DNA of 64,000 bases from Paraburkholderia sp. BL10I2N1 (GTDB lineage: Bacteria; Pseudomonadota; Gammaproteobacteria; Burkholderiales; Burkholderiaceae), in contig NZ_SNWA01000002.1 of assembly GCF_004361815.1 (NCBI RefSeq), positions 186,001-250,000 on the forward strand, written 5' to 3'. Under the pieces are notes generated by a model. That model did not search any database, was not told the DNA's origin, and saw nothing but the letters and a program-made list of their open reading frames with translations. Below are positions 18,181 through 26,973 of this stretch, piece after piece; position 1 is the first letter of the stretch, and every line of letters starts with the position of its first letter. A program made the translations under genes and the position numbers.

Positions 18181-19119
18181 ATGAAGCAGAACTTCACAGT
18201 CAGGCAGGGCGCGCTCGATGGCGTGGAGGTGTTCCTGAGCGTTGCCCAGCATCGCAGTTTTCGCCGGGCAGCCGCAGAACTCGGGGTGACGCCGTCGGCC
18301 GTCAGCCAGACGGTGCGTGTACTTGAAGCGCGCATTGGATCGGCGCTCTTCATCCGTACCACGCGCAGCGTCGGCCTGACCGAAGCGGGCGAACGGTTTC
18401 TTTCGCGCGCAAAGCCTGCCTTCGAGGAGCTGGTCGCCGCCAGTCAGGTTGCGCGCGGACTCGGCCAGCGGCCCGCCGGATTGTTGCGACTTTCCGTGCC
18501 GCGCGCGGTGGTGCCATTGCTGCTGGAACCCCTGATTGCATCCTTCTGCCAGGCTTATCCCGAGATCGAAGTGGAGATCGTCGCAAGCAAGGAGTTGGTC
18601 GATCTTGCAGCGGAAGGGTTCGACGCCGGCATCCGGCTGGGTCAGTTCGTCGCCGCCGACATGGTCGCGGTGCCGATGACGCCCCCGTTTCGTCTCGTCA
18701 TCGTCGGCAGCCCGGCCTACTTCGCAGGCCGCCCCCCTCCCAAACGCATGGACGATCTGCGCCAGCATGCATGCTTGCGATGGCGGCGATCCGACGGTGC
18801 GCTCGCGCCGTGGTCATTCAACGACGACGGCCGCGCGATCGAGATCGCCGTATCGGGCCCTCTGATCGCCCATGATTTTCCCACCATGCTGGGTGCGGCA
18901 GTCGAAGGTATAGGCCTTGCCCAGCTACCTGAGCCGATGGCCGCTGAAGGTCTGAGAGCGGGAAAATTGGTGCACGTGCTGGAGCCGTTCGCGCCGGTGA
19001 TGCCGGGTGTGTTTCTTTGCTATCCAAGCCGTCGGCAGATCATGCCGAAGCTGCGTGCGTTCATCGATCACGTGAAGAGCCGCCCGGCAGGCCAGGGCAA
19101 AGTCCCGCGTACACGATGA
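18181..19119 (+). CDS. LysR-family transcriptional regulator
   Basis: This 312-residue regulator has an N-terminal winged helix-turn-helix (LDGVEVFLSVAQHRSFRRAAAELGVTPSAVSQTVRVLE, about 10-50) and a C-terminal periplasmic-binding-protein-like effector domain (PEIEVEIVASKELVDLAAEGFDAGIRLG). This RLG type belongs to the CrgA/DsdC-like subgroup that often autorepresses. It is divergent from the methyltransferase/membrane-protein operon and is its likely regulator. Effector unknown. Confidence 0.93.
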   Translation: MKQNFTVRQGALDGVEVFLSVAQHRSFRRAAAELGVTPSAVSQTVRVLEARIGSALFIRTTRSVGLTEAGERFLSRAKPAFEELVAASQVARGLGQRPAGLLRLSVPRAVVPLLLEPLIASFCQAYPEIEVEIVASKELVDLAAEGFDAGIRLGQFVAADMVAVPMTPPFRLVIVGSPAYFAGRPPPKRMDDLRQHACLRWRRSDGALAPWSFNDDGRAIEIAVSGPLIAHDFPTMLGAAVEGIGLAQLPEPMAAEGLRAGKLVHVLEPFAPVMPGVFLCYPSRRQIMPKLRAFIDHVKSRPAGQGKVPRTR

Positions 19120-19219
19120 CTATGGGCGTGCCGGGTTGCGGAAACGAGGGTGATGTTTTCCTCTGGATGGACGTCATTGCGGCCAAGGCCCCTCCTGTCC
19201 GGGAAAAAACCTGCACGAG

Positions 19220-20139
19220 TCAACCGAACATTTGACTTACCGCTGATGCGATTCTGCCTAGATCCTCATTGTTGAACAAATCATCCAGATTCTGCTCGCG
19301 GGCTAATGTTTCCATGGCTTGAACGTCTTTTTCTCTTGAAAACGTGGTCTTGAATGATTTTGGATTTTTGGCTCGGGCTATTTCAATGGCCTTGCCCATT
19401 GATGTCGGCATCTCGCTAATTGGAACGGGCAGCGGGCTCTTGGTCGTCCAGGCTCCGACACGTGCCTTGGTGACCTTCCGCGATCTAAGGGAATCGATGA
19501 AAACGACTTTCTGGCCCCAGATCCCCAATACATCCATACCTCCGCTCTTCATGCCGAGGTGGACGACATCACAGTCATAGAATGCCGTCATATAGTCGAA
19601 AAAGCCGTTCTCCTGGAATCGCCCCATGATACTTTTTCTGACGCTCCCAGAATTCACCGAGATTGAACACATGTTTCAATTGCATGGTGTCGTGATTGAA
19701 TCCGTCGCCAACGATAAGAATGGCCTTGATTGATGGAATCTTGTACTTGAGGTTCGTGCGCGTTTTTGACCGTCTTCATCAGCTCTGTCATCGCGGCGAT
19801 CGCGCGGATTTTGCTGATTGCGTCAGTGTGCAGCACTGTGAAAGCGCCGTTCTGCCGCTCGCTGACGGAGCGGACGCTGAACTCGATGTCTTTGAGCAGC
19901 CCGCTGACACCGAAACCTTCCGCTTGCAGGACCAGAATGGAGAACGGCGTCACCGCATTGTCGGAGAAATGGCGCACCGCGGCGGCATAGACGTGGCCAA
20001 AGTCGCCGGTCTGCCAGCTTCCGATGATGAAGACGGGGCCGTTCTTGACCAGCTCCAGGGCTGACTTCAACTCCGCGAGGATCGCAGCGTTGTCGTCCTT
20101 CTGGTTCACAGCGAAGCGGATATGGATGTGGATCAACAT
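19220..20139 (-). pseudogene. Conserved-looking gene of unknown function, split by two frameshifts
   Basis: The reading frame starts at 20139 (AAGGAA upstream) with MLIHIHIRFAVNQKDDNA and runs into nonsense near 19765. Sensible coding resumes in a second frame (IPSIKAILIVGDGFNHDTM, then EFWERQKKYHG) and in a third from about 19625 (FQENGFFDYMTAFYDCDVVHLG) to the stop at 19220. Each switch can be repaired by removing one base from a homopolymer: an A5 run near 19763 and a G4 run near 19624. Repair gives one protein of about 306 residues with no family I recognise. Base composition is AT-richer than its neighbours, suggesting transfer. Two same-sign homopolymer errors could also be sequencing artefacts. 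Confidence 0.65.
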
Positions 20140-20696
20140 ATCGGGTTCCTTATGAACGTGCAGGCCGCACTGTTCGACCGGACCGCCAGGTCAATCGAGC
20201 CCGGCCACTGCTTGCCTGGCCCACGCCGGGCCAACGTACGTGAACGGCGCCTGGCATGCGTCGAACGCTATCCCGGCCCCTCAAGCACGTTGGCCCTGCA
20301 AAGGGTCGTATGCAATGCCAGCCGCCACCATCAGAAAACCGCGTGGTGCCCCCATCTATAGGGAACGAACGAACCCCGTCCACTTTGAAACCTTTGCCAT
20401 TCATTTTCGGCGTTATGCGTGCCACCACGGCACACATGAATCGATGGCTCGTTTGGTCCGGGATTGGCCGCAGCAGCGGCTTCTTACCCACTGTGCAGGC
20501 TTCCTTATGTTGGAAACGCCTAAGCCACAAGATCCCAATAGAGACCACCTATCGAGTTTCTGCGTCGCTTGCAGGAGGCTTGTGACGAGTCTGGCCAACC
20601 GATCCTGTTTTCGAGCGCCGGGTATCACCACCCCACCGGTTGCTCACGTTCGACTCGCGACCGCTCGTGCCGCCACGAACCGCAGACGCGACTGGG
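20140..20696. other. Intergenic region, no gene recognised
   Basis: About 560 bases lie between the broken gene and the 3' end of the GH13 gene. Overlapping open frames on both strands (for example 20150-20548 minus and 20240-20737 plus) have no protein-like features. No strong terminator is visible for the GH13 operon. Confidence 0.45.
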
Positions 20697-22646
20697 TCAA
20701 CGACAAAACACGACGAAACCATTGGCCGGTAGCGTAATGGCAGCGGACGCGGGCATTCCATTCCAGCCTTCGCCACCCTCGACGACGATGCTCCCATCGT
20801 TTCCGACGACCTGGGGATTCGGAAAACCGTCGTAGAAGTCGCTGTTGAAAATCTCGCGCCAACGCCCACCGGAGGGAAAGCCAACGCGGTAGCCATATCG
20901 ATTCGTTTCCTGGAGATTGGCAACGAACAGGACATCCTCTCCGACCAGATTGATCCAGCGGTGAATGGCGATCACGCGGTCCTGTTCGTTTGTCACCCAC
21001 GCATTCATCGAATCGCCCCGCAATCCGCGCAGCGTGGCGCGCAGATGAATGACATCCCGACAAAAGGAGTGGTAGTCCTTCATTACGGCATCAACGCCAA
21101 GTCCGTCCCACCAGATGAGCAGATCCGCGTGGAAATTGATGTCGTCGCTCCATTGTTTGTCTTCAAGAATCTCCTGCCCCATGAAGATCTGCGGTATGCC
21201 GGGCGCCGCCATCAACAAGCCCATTGCCAGTCTTGCCCTGCTTCGCGCAAACCATGAACGCGCGTCGGTCGTGTCGGCCAGCCTTGCCATGCGCAAATCC
21301 CTTCCAGCGAACACGACGTCGTGATCTTCCAGCATATTGACTGCGCGCCACGCCGCGTCAAAGCCGTCTGGTCGATAGAGACACCCGAGCAGCGCCCGCA
21401 TGTCGACAGACGCGTCGTATCCACCGCCAGCCTGCTGCACGGCGGTGCGAATGCCGAGCCGCACCTTGTCGGACCATGCCGCATCGAATCCGAGTCCGCC
21501 GGGTGCGGACCGGATCGCAGCGGCACGGTCACCGCCCCAATATTCCGCAATCTGGATGGCCTGCGGTTTTTCCGCACGGGCCGTGCTGCTGACATCCTGG
21601 CAAAAACGGCCGCCGCCATTTGCGTCGATCACCGTGACCTCGTCATAGCGCACACCATCGATGTGATACTCCTCGACGCACTGCTTGACGTTGTCGATCA
21701 GGAACTGGCGGACATCCTGGTTCCAATAAGCGAATATGTTTCCGCCCACCCAGGTTTGATCGGTGAAGTACAGGCTGCGATTGTCGTCGCCATATTGCTG
21801 GCGATCGAGAAACTTGAAGCACTGGTCATTGAAACCCGGGCCGGCGTGGTTGAATACCAGGTCGAACAACACCGCAATACCTTTGAGATGGAACAGGTCG
21901 ACGACGCATTTCAGTTGATCCTGTCCGGCGCTCAACTGATCGGGCGTCAAAGGAGGCTTGCCGCACGCCGCCAGCAACCCATTCGCCTTGTTCAGATAGC
22001 GGAGAAGTTCCTGCCGATCCTCGACCTGGTAGTCGATTTCCGGCGAGTAAAGGTCGAGGCCGTTGTATCCGCGGCTGGTTTCGCTCGGATATTCCTGTAC
22101 CGGCATGAACTGCACGCCGTTGATCCCGAGATCGCTCAGGTATTCAATGCGATCGAGCAGATCGAGAAACTTGCCGATGGTGCGCCGCTTGTCCTGCCCT
22201 TGAGGGTCTACCGCGTAGTACGTTCCGATATGCAGCTGGTACAGGATGAGGTCGTTGAACGCGGGCGCACGAAAGTCTTCGTCATGCCATGGGAAACGCG
22301 CCACGTCGCGGATAATGCAGTCGCACACGGGGTAAGCCGGTGCGGTGCCCAACTCGCGGGCGCGCGGGTCACGCTTGAGCCCGGTGCTGCCTGTACCCTT
22401 CACCCAGAACCTGTATGGCGTTCCCTCTCCCAGACCCGCGACGTAGGCGCTCCACGATCCGTCGCCAAGACTGAACATCGCGCTATCCGGGCCGGGCTGA
22501 AATCCACTCTGTTCAGCGGCCTGCAATTGCGCGCCGGTCAACACGTAGACGTTCTGGGCTGAAGGTGCCCAGAGCCGGAACGTCACGCCTCCGGGTACCA
22601 GGTTCGCGCCCATCTTGACGTCGCCTTGAGTCCGGGTGGTTGACAT
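20697..22646 (-). CDS. GH13 alpha-glucan-active enzyme, branching-enzyme-like
   Basis: This 649-residue protein has an N-terminal CBM48-like domain (about 12-95, GVTFRLWAPSAQNVYV...GTPYRFWVKG) and a catalytic barrel from about 130. GH13 conserved regions are intact: DLVFNH (262-267), DGVRYDEV with nucleophile D335, acid/base E368 in IAEYW, and the third acid in MLEDHDVV (H442, D443). The overall pattern resembles glucan branching enzymes or maltooligosaccharide-trehalose trehalohydrolases, but it could hydrolyse or transglycosylate. It is the last gene of a five-gene minus-strand operon containing GMC and cupin proteins, an unusual setting for a glycogen enzyme. No signal peptide is seen. Confidence 0.85.
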   Translation of the reverse strand: MSTTRTQGDVKMGANLVPGGVTFRLWAPSAQNVYVLTGAQLQAAEQSGFQPGPDSAMFSLGDGSWSAYVAGLGEGTPYRFWVKGTGSTGLKRDPRARELGTAPAYPVCDCIIRDVARFPWHDEDFRAPAFNDLILYQLHIGTYYAVDPQGQDKRRTIGKFLDLLDRIEYLSDLGINGVQFMPVQEYPSETSRGYNGLDLYSPEIDYQVEDRQELLRYLNKANGLLAACGKPPLTPDQLSAGQDQLKCVVDLFHLKGIAVLFDLVFNHAGPGFNDQCFKFLDRQQYGDDNRSLYFTDQTWVGGNIFAYWNQDVRQFLIDNVKQCVEEYHIDGVRYDEVTVIDANGGGRFCQDVSSTARAEKPQAIQIAEYWGGDRAAAIRSAPGGLGFDAAWSDKVRLGIRTAVQQAGGGYDASVDMRALLGCLYRPDGFDAAWRAVNMLEDHDVVFAGRDLRMARLADTTDARSWFARSRARLAMGLLMAAPGIPQIFMGQEILEDKQWSDDINFHADLLIWWDGLGVDAVMKDYHSFCRDVIHLRATLRGLRGDSMNAWVTNEQDRVIAIHRWINLVGEDVLFVANLQETNRYGYRVGFPSGGRWREIFNSDFYDGFPNPQVVGNDGSIVVEGGEGWNGMPASAAITLPANGFVVFCR

Positions 22647-22658
22647 CCCCTCGCCTCG

Positions 22659-23918
22659 CTAGTCGTAACCGCCAAACATGAACACGAACATGTCCTGATC
22701 CGTGGGATTGATCAGTGCGTGCAGATTGCCACCCTTGAGCAACGTGAGATGGCCAGGGTTCAGTGTGCGTACCTCGAAACAGCGTTCGCGGTTCGGCAGT
22801 TTCGCCCAGTCGCCCATCACCATCAAGCCGGCACGATCGCCGATCGCCATGAACACTTCCTGATTGTCACGGTGTCGATGCAGGCCGATCGCAGCATTTG
22901 CACGAATGATGTGCAGGTCCATGTAGTCGACGGTCATGAACGATTCATGGCGATCGGGTGCCGGCGCCTTGTGTCCGAACGCATCAAAGCTCCATGGTGG
23001 AATCGTGCGGCCAAGCTCCTGCAAACCGGCATAGCCCCAATAGTTCGACAGCAGGTTGCGATATTCGAGAAAGCCCAGTCCCCCGTGCGGAAACTGACTG
23101 GTTCCGACCTTCAGAAAATGCTCCCAGCCGCGAAGAATCATGTTGAATTCGAACTGGTAATTAGCGCCGTCGAGCGAATCCCATACCTGCCCCGCCTCGT
23201 CGGCCCAGGCCAGCTCGATATGCAGCGGCAAGGTTGGATGCAGGGCGTGATCGGGCGCTACGTCGTTGACTTTTTTGCCATCCAGTGCCTCGCGGGTAAA
23301 GTCGTCGCCCCCAGGAACAAGCACAGGATCCGCAACCAGCGCGCCGAGGTCGAACGCTACCTGGCCACGCGGGCCGAGTGCGGCACGCAGGTCGGCTGGC
23401 GTTCCCGTCCATCCCCATAACTCGATCGCATAGCGACCGGACTCGTCGTCGTATGGCACGCGCCTTAATACCGTCGAAGCAACCGCGCCGACCTTGATCC
23501 ACAGCCTGATAGCCGGCCCCAGGCCGCCTTGCGTGCGCAAGGCCAGAACCGAATCAGGTCCGGCCCGATAGGAGATCCGGATGAACGGGCCGGTCCAGTC
23601 CCCCACCGAAACAAGGCCTCGTATGAGCTCGGTGTCGCCCGTCGTGAACGACCTGACGTTCTGCTTCTGAAAGTCCTGTTTGTCGTCCTGCGAGCAAGGA
23701 TCCAGCATGTTGCTGCTGTTGGGCGCGCTCGGGCCGTACAGTTGCAGTGTCCGGATCGGAAAAAGGTATTGCAGCTTGTCGAAGGTATAGCACTCCCTTC
23801 CTTCAGCCAGCACGGCGCCCTCGATCAGGGCCAGCAACCTGACGATCGGGTTCGCTTCCTGGTAATCGGGTGTCACACCCGGACGAACGGGCACTACTTC
23901 ATCGTGCAGGAGCTGCAT
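22659..23918 (-). CDS. Cupin-domain protein A of the GMC operon
   Basis: This 419-residue protein has a C-terminal cupin fold with metal-ligand pattern HxHxxxxE at H347, H349, E354 (GLHRHRDNQEVF) and a second-motif histidine H400 (GGNLHAL). The N-terminal region of about 300 residues is unfamiliar but contains FIRISYRA...ALRTQ...IRLWIKV, which parallels FLRIEYRG...AIRTRNR...VAWVRL in the next cupin gene, so the two look like diverged paralogues. It probably binds a transition metal. It lies 15 bases after cupin B and 12 before GH13. It could be an isomerase, a dioxygenase or a sugar-binding partner; function is not known. Confidence 0.78.
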   Translation of the reverse strand: MQLLHDEVVPVRPGVTPDYQEANPIVRLLALIEGAVLAEGRECYTFDKLQYLFPIRTLQLYGPSAPNSSNMLDPCSQDDKQDFQKQNVRSFTTGDTELIRGLVSVGDWTGPFIRISYRAGPDSVLALRTQGGLGPAIRLWIKVGAVASTVLRRVPYDDESGRYAIELWGWTGTPADLRAALGPRGQVAFDLGALVADPVLVPGGDDFTREALDGKKVNDVAPDHALHPTLPLHIELAWADEAGQVWDSLDGANYQFEFNMILRGWEHFLKVGTSQFPHGGLGFLEYRNLLSNYWGYAGLQELGRTIPPWSFDAFGHKAPAPDRHESFMTVDYMDLHIIRANAAIGLHRHRDNQEVFMAIGDRAGLMVMGDWAKLPNRERCFEVRTLNPGHLTLLKGGNLHALINPTDQDMFVFMFGGYD

Positions 23919-23933
23919 CCGCGATCTCCCGGA

Positions 23934-25127
23934 TCAGGCGCTGTGATAGAGAAATGCGACGAACTTGAGCGGTTCGGTGCTGGTGTCGGGATTGCGGATG
24001 CCGTGCATGCCGCCGCTCTTGGTGAAGATCATGCTGCCAGGCTTGACAGGCAATTCCTTGAACACCTGCTCTCCCAGTCCAAAGACTTCGCGCCTCGCGT
24101 TCCTGTAGCGCGGATCCGACTCGTCTCCGAGACTGGGGTCGTCCCCGACGCGCAAATAGGCGATGCCCTCGCCCTGGATAATGTAGTAAAGCTCTTCGGA
24201 GCCGACGTGTTGATGATTGCCCTCGACTTTCCCCGGCGGGATCGTGACCTCGTGAAAGAAGATCATCGAACCGCCCAGTTCGCGCTGGAAGAGCCAGCGC
24301 ATCTGGATGATGTTGTCCGGAGAAGCATCCGGATTCGTGTACGTGCCGTCGGGCTTCGCCAGCATCATCGCATTGCGGTAGAGCACGGGTATGACATCGC
24401 TCGCATGCTTGAACCAGCCGCGCTGGAAGTCGAGCAGGTAGTTCAGATCCTGCACCGTGTTTTGCGGCGCACTGGGGGTGTTGACGAGCGGCGCCTGGTG
24501 GGTGCGCGTGTAGTTGTTGTCCCACGCCAGGTCGTTGACCGGAACAGCCAGGCTTCCTGATGGGTATTGTCTGGCCGGCTCGCGGAACGCCAGTTCGACC
24601 TTCGCAATCGAGCTGACATCCGCAAGCATCGCCGAGAACTGCGGAATCAGCGTGATCTCGTTATCCCGCCCCATCATCGTCAATACCGACGCATCGTGCC
24701 GGGTCGTGCGCGGTTGCTCGAGGGTGTCCCAGACCTCCGCCTGGTAGGCATTGACCCAGTCGTCGTAGTGCAACGTCAGCGGCCGGCTCCCCGTCGTTTC
24801 AACCTGGTCGCCGTGGTCATTGGTGAGGCGCACCCAGGCCACGCAGCTATTGCACAACAGCCGGTTTCGCGTCCGGATCGCTTCGGTCAGACGCGATCCG
24901 CGGTATTCGATGCGCAGGAAATTCGCGTAGAGCGCGCCGTCAAGAAACACACTTCCCTTGAGACACAGCACCTCGAGATAGCCGCGTACCTCCTCGACGT
25001 CGTACCGGTAGCGCGGACTGCGCGTCGCATTCAGATACGCCGAGTGGTAGATGCGGTCCGGGAAGAAGACGACCGAAAAAATCTCGTTCGACGGATCTGT
25101 AGACAGCAAGCCGAGCCTGGGGTCCAT
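23934..25127 (-). CDS. Cupin-domain protein B of the GMC operon
   Basis: This 397-residue protein has a C-terminal cupin with ligands H305, H307, E312 (GNHQHVGSEELYYIIQGEG) and H375 (SGGMHGIRN), giving a complete metal site. The long N-terminal half shares short motifs with cupin A, pointing to duplication. It starts 4 bases after the GMC oxidoreductase stop and ends 15 bases before cupin A, so co-translation is likely. A paired arrangement with cupin A could mean a heterodimer. No signal peptide is visible. The reaction is unknown. Confidence 0.78.
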   Translation of the reverse strand: MDPRLGLLSTDPSNEIFSVVFFPDRIYHSAYLNATRSPRYRYDVEEVRGYLEVLCLKGSVFLDGALYANFLRIEYRGSRLTEAIRTRNRLLCNSCVAWVRLTNDHGDQVETTGSRPLTLHYDDWVNAYQAEVWDTLEQPRTTRHDASVLTMMGRDNEITLIPQFSAMLADVSSIAKVELAFREPARQYPSGSLAVPVNDLAWDNNYTRTHQAPLVNTPSAPQNTVQDLNYLLDFQRGWFKHASDVIPVLYRNAMMLAKPDGTYTNPDASPDNIIQMRWLFQRELGGSMIFFHEVTIPPGKVEGNHQHVGSEELYYIIQGEGIAYLRVGDDPSLGDESDPRYRNARREVFGLGEQVFKELPVKPGSMIFTKSGGMHGIRNPDTSTEPLKFVAFLYHSA

Positions 25128-25131
25128 GGCG

Positions 25132-26955
25132 CTAGATCCTTTTCAACAGGATATCGGCAACGCGAAAGGCATTGGCTTCGATCGTCAGTGTCGGGTTGGC
25201 GCCGCCCGAGGTCGGCATGAAGGAACCGTCGGTGACATAGAGATTGTCGAAACCCCACGCCCTGCAATCGGGATCCAGCACGGAATCGGCATGGTCAAGG
25301 CCGAAGCGCGCGCCTCCGAGAATGTGATTGGCGCAGCGAGCCGTCTCGTCCCTGCCGAACACATAACCCGACGAACCATCCCTGTTCACGCCGCCCTTCA
25401 CAAGCACCTGGTTGCACAGGTCGGCAAGCCGGGCCATCACGGCCTGGTCATGCGGATGCCAGTTCTTGATGATATAGGCGACCGGCCGCCCCCATTTGTC
25501 CCGGACCGTCGGGTGCAATTCGATGCGATTGGACTTGACCGGCACCTGGTTGGCCATGAACGTGATCGACAGGCCACAGCCGAAACTGTTATCGAGAAAC
25601 TGCGTCATTGCGGCGCCCACCATGTCTGTCGCGCCGTTAAAGCCGTCCCAGAGCGTGTCGAGATCCCGGCTGCCGTAGTTGCGCGCAAGGGCAAGCGGCA
25701 AGGCACGGTCCGAGGTGTTGTTATAGATCACGGCACCCGCCCACAGACGCTCGGATTCGAGAAATTCGTCCTTGTGGCAGAAGTCTGTCGCGAAGTCGCT
25801 GTCCAGCGACTCCGACTTGTCGTAGCGTTCGGGAGGCGTGACGAGCGCCGACGCTCCGCCGAAGCAATGGGTCAGGAAGTAAGACCCGAGCATGCCGTTG
25901 CCATCCTGATTGATTCGGGCGCCGAAGCCCTGGCTGTCGAGTTGCGCGGATAATTTAAGCAGGCGGACACTTTCGATGGCTGAACAGGCCACGATGACAA
26001 CCCGTCCTGAAACCCGATGCTCCAGGCCATCCGGGCCAAGAAAATTCACATAGCGGACCTGCGCGTCGCTCGATGACAGATGCGTCACCGTGCAGTTCGG
26101 CAGCAGCGTGAAGTTCTCCAGATAGCGGATCGGCGCGAGCAGCGAAACCCATGTGCTCGACTTGAACCCCATCGGGTCGCCGTAACGGTTCACGTACGCC
26201 GTTTTGGCGATGTCGCCCGGCTGGGGTCCCTTGCGCCCGCTCGGCGGATGGTCCGACGTGATAACGGCAAGCGGTGTCCGGTAGTACGCCATGCCGAGTG
26301 CGCTCATGCCCGTCTTCACATGCTCGCTGATCGGGTTGATATCCAGCGGTTGCTGGTACCTGTTGCCGCTCGTGAACGGCTTCAACTGGTTATTCGTTTC
26401 GCCGTTGATGCCCACGAGTTCTTCGGCCTTTGCGTAGTACGGCTCCAGTGTTTCGTAGGTGATCGGCCAGTCGCGCGCCTCGCGGGCCACGTCGCCGGCC
26501 GGATCGTCGACGAGCGACGCTCCCGCACGGTTGTTCCACTGCCCAAGCGTCAGATCCCGGGGCGTGTAGCGCAGCGATACGCCGCCATAGAGCTGGGTGC
26601 CACCGCCTACGACCTGAGCTGTGTAGCCCTCAATCGTGGCGCAGTCAATATCATTGTTGTTGCCGTCCTGCCGGCGGTAGACGTGCGGCTCATCATTCAG
26701 ATCCGGTTCCACATGACTGGAGTAGTACGATGCGCCCTGGTTGACGACCTCGAGACGCACGATCTTCTCCGCACCGTCGGAGAACAACTCGTCGCGCTTG
26801 AACCCGCTCGCGCCGCCGGGCGCCTGGTACTGCGGCAGGATCAGAGGACCCTTTTCCAGCATGAGAACAGTCTTGCCGCCCAGTGCAAACTGATGAGCGA
26901 TCGGTGCGCCGCCAGCACCGCTGCCGATGATGACGATGTCATATGCGTCTCTCAT
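25132..26955 (-). CDS. GMC-family FAD oxidoreductase
   Basis: This 607-residue flavoprotein has an N-terminal FAD-binding motif IVIIGSGAGGAPIAH followed by E in LMLEKGP, the GMC substrate-binding middle region, and a C-terminal GMC domain with the catalytic histidine region HILGGARFG and the DGSFMPTSGGANPTLTI block supplying the Asn. Family members oxidise alcohols or sugar hydroxyls (glucose, gluconate, choline, cholesterol types). The preceding gene encodes a probable small subunit, as in gluconate or fructose dehydrogenases, but no cytochrome c subunit is present. There is no Tat motif at the N-terminus. Substrate unknown; a glucan-derived sugar is suggested by the operon. Confidence 0.88.
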   Translation of the reverse strand: MRDAYDIVIIGSGAGGAPIAHQFALGGKTVLMLEKGPLILPQYQAPGGASGFKRDELFSDGAEKIVRLEVVNQGASYYSSHVEPDLNDEPHVYRRQDGNNNDIDCATIEGYTAQVVGGGTQLYGGVSLRYTPRDLTLGQWNNRAGASLVDDPAGDVAREARDWPITYETLEPYYAKAEELVGINGETNNQLKPFTSGNRYQQPLDINPISEHVKTGMSALGMAYYRTPLAVITSDHPPSGRKGPQPGDIAKTAYVNRYGDPMGFKSSTWVSLLAPIRYLENFTLLPNCTVTHLSSSDAQVRYVNFLGPDGLEHRVSGRVVIVACSAIESVRLLKLSAQLDSQGFGARINQDGNGMLGSYFLTHCFGGASALVTPPERYDKSESLDSDFATDFCHKDEFLESERLWAGAVIYNNTSDRALPLALARNYGSRDLDTLWDGFNGATDMVGAAMTQFLDNSFGCGLSITFMANQVPVKSNRIELHPTVRDKWGRPVAYIIKNWHPHDQAVMARLADLCNQVLVKGGVNRDGSSGYVFGRDETARCANHILGGARFGLDHADSVLDPDCRAWGFDNLYVTDGSFMPTSGGANPTLTIEANAFRVADILLKRI

Positions 26956-26973
26956 GGGTCCGTCCGTGGCGCG

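Noticed and set aside
20150..20548. Minus-strand open frame of 132 codons upstream of the frameshifted gene
   Set aside because: Its composition and lack of conserved pattern do not support a protein; overlapping frames on the other strand are as long.
21321..22562. Plus-strand open frame of 413 codons inside the GH13 gene
   Set aside because: It is opposite a gene with intact catalytic motifs, its translation has no domain, and long antisense frames are common in high-GC DNA.
23529..24560. Plus-strand open frame of 343 codons across the cupin genes
   Set aside because: It spans the boundary of two real minus-strand genes and is antisense to their conserved cupin region.
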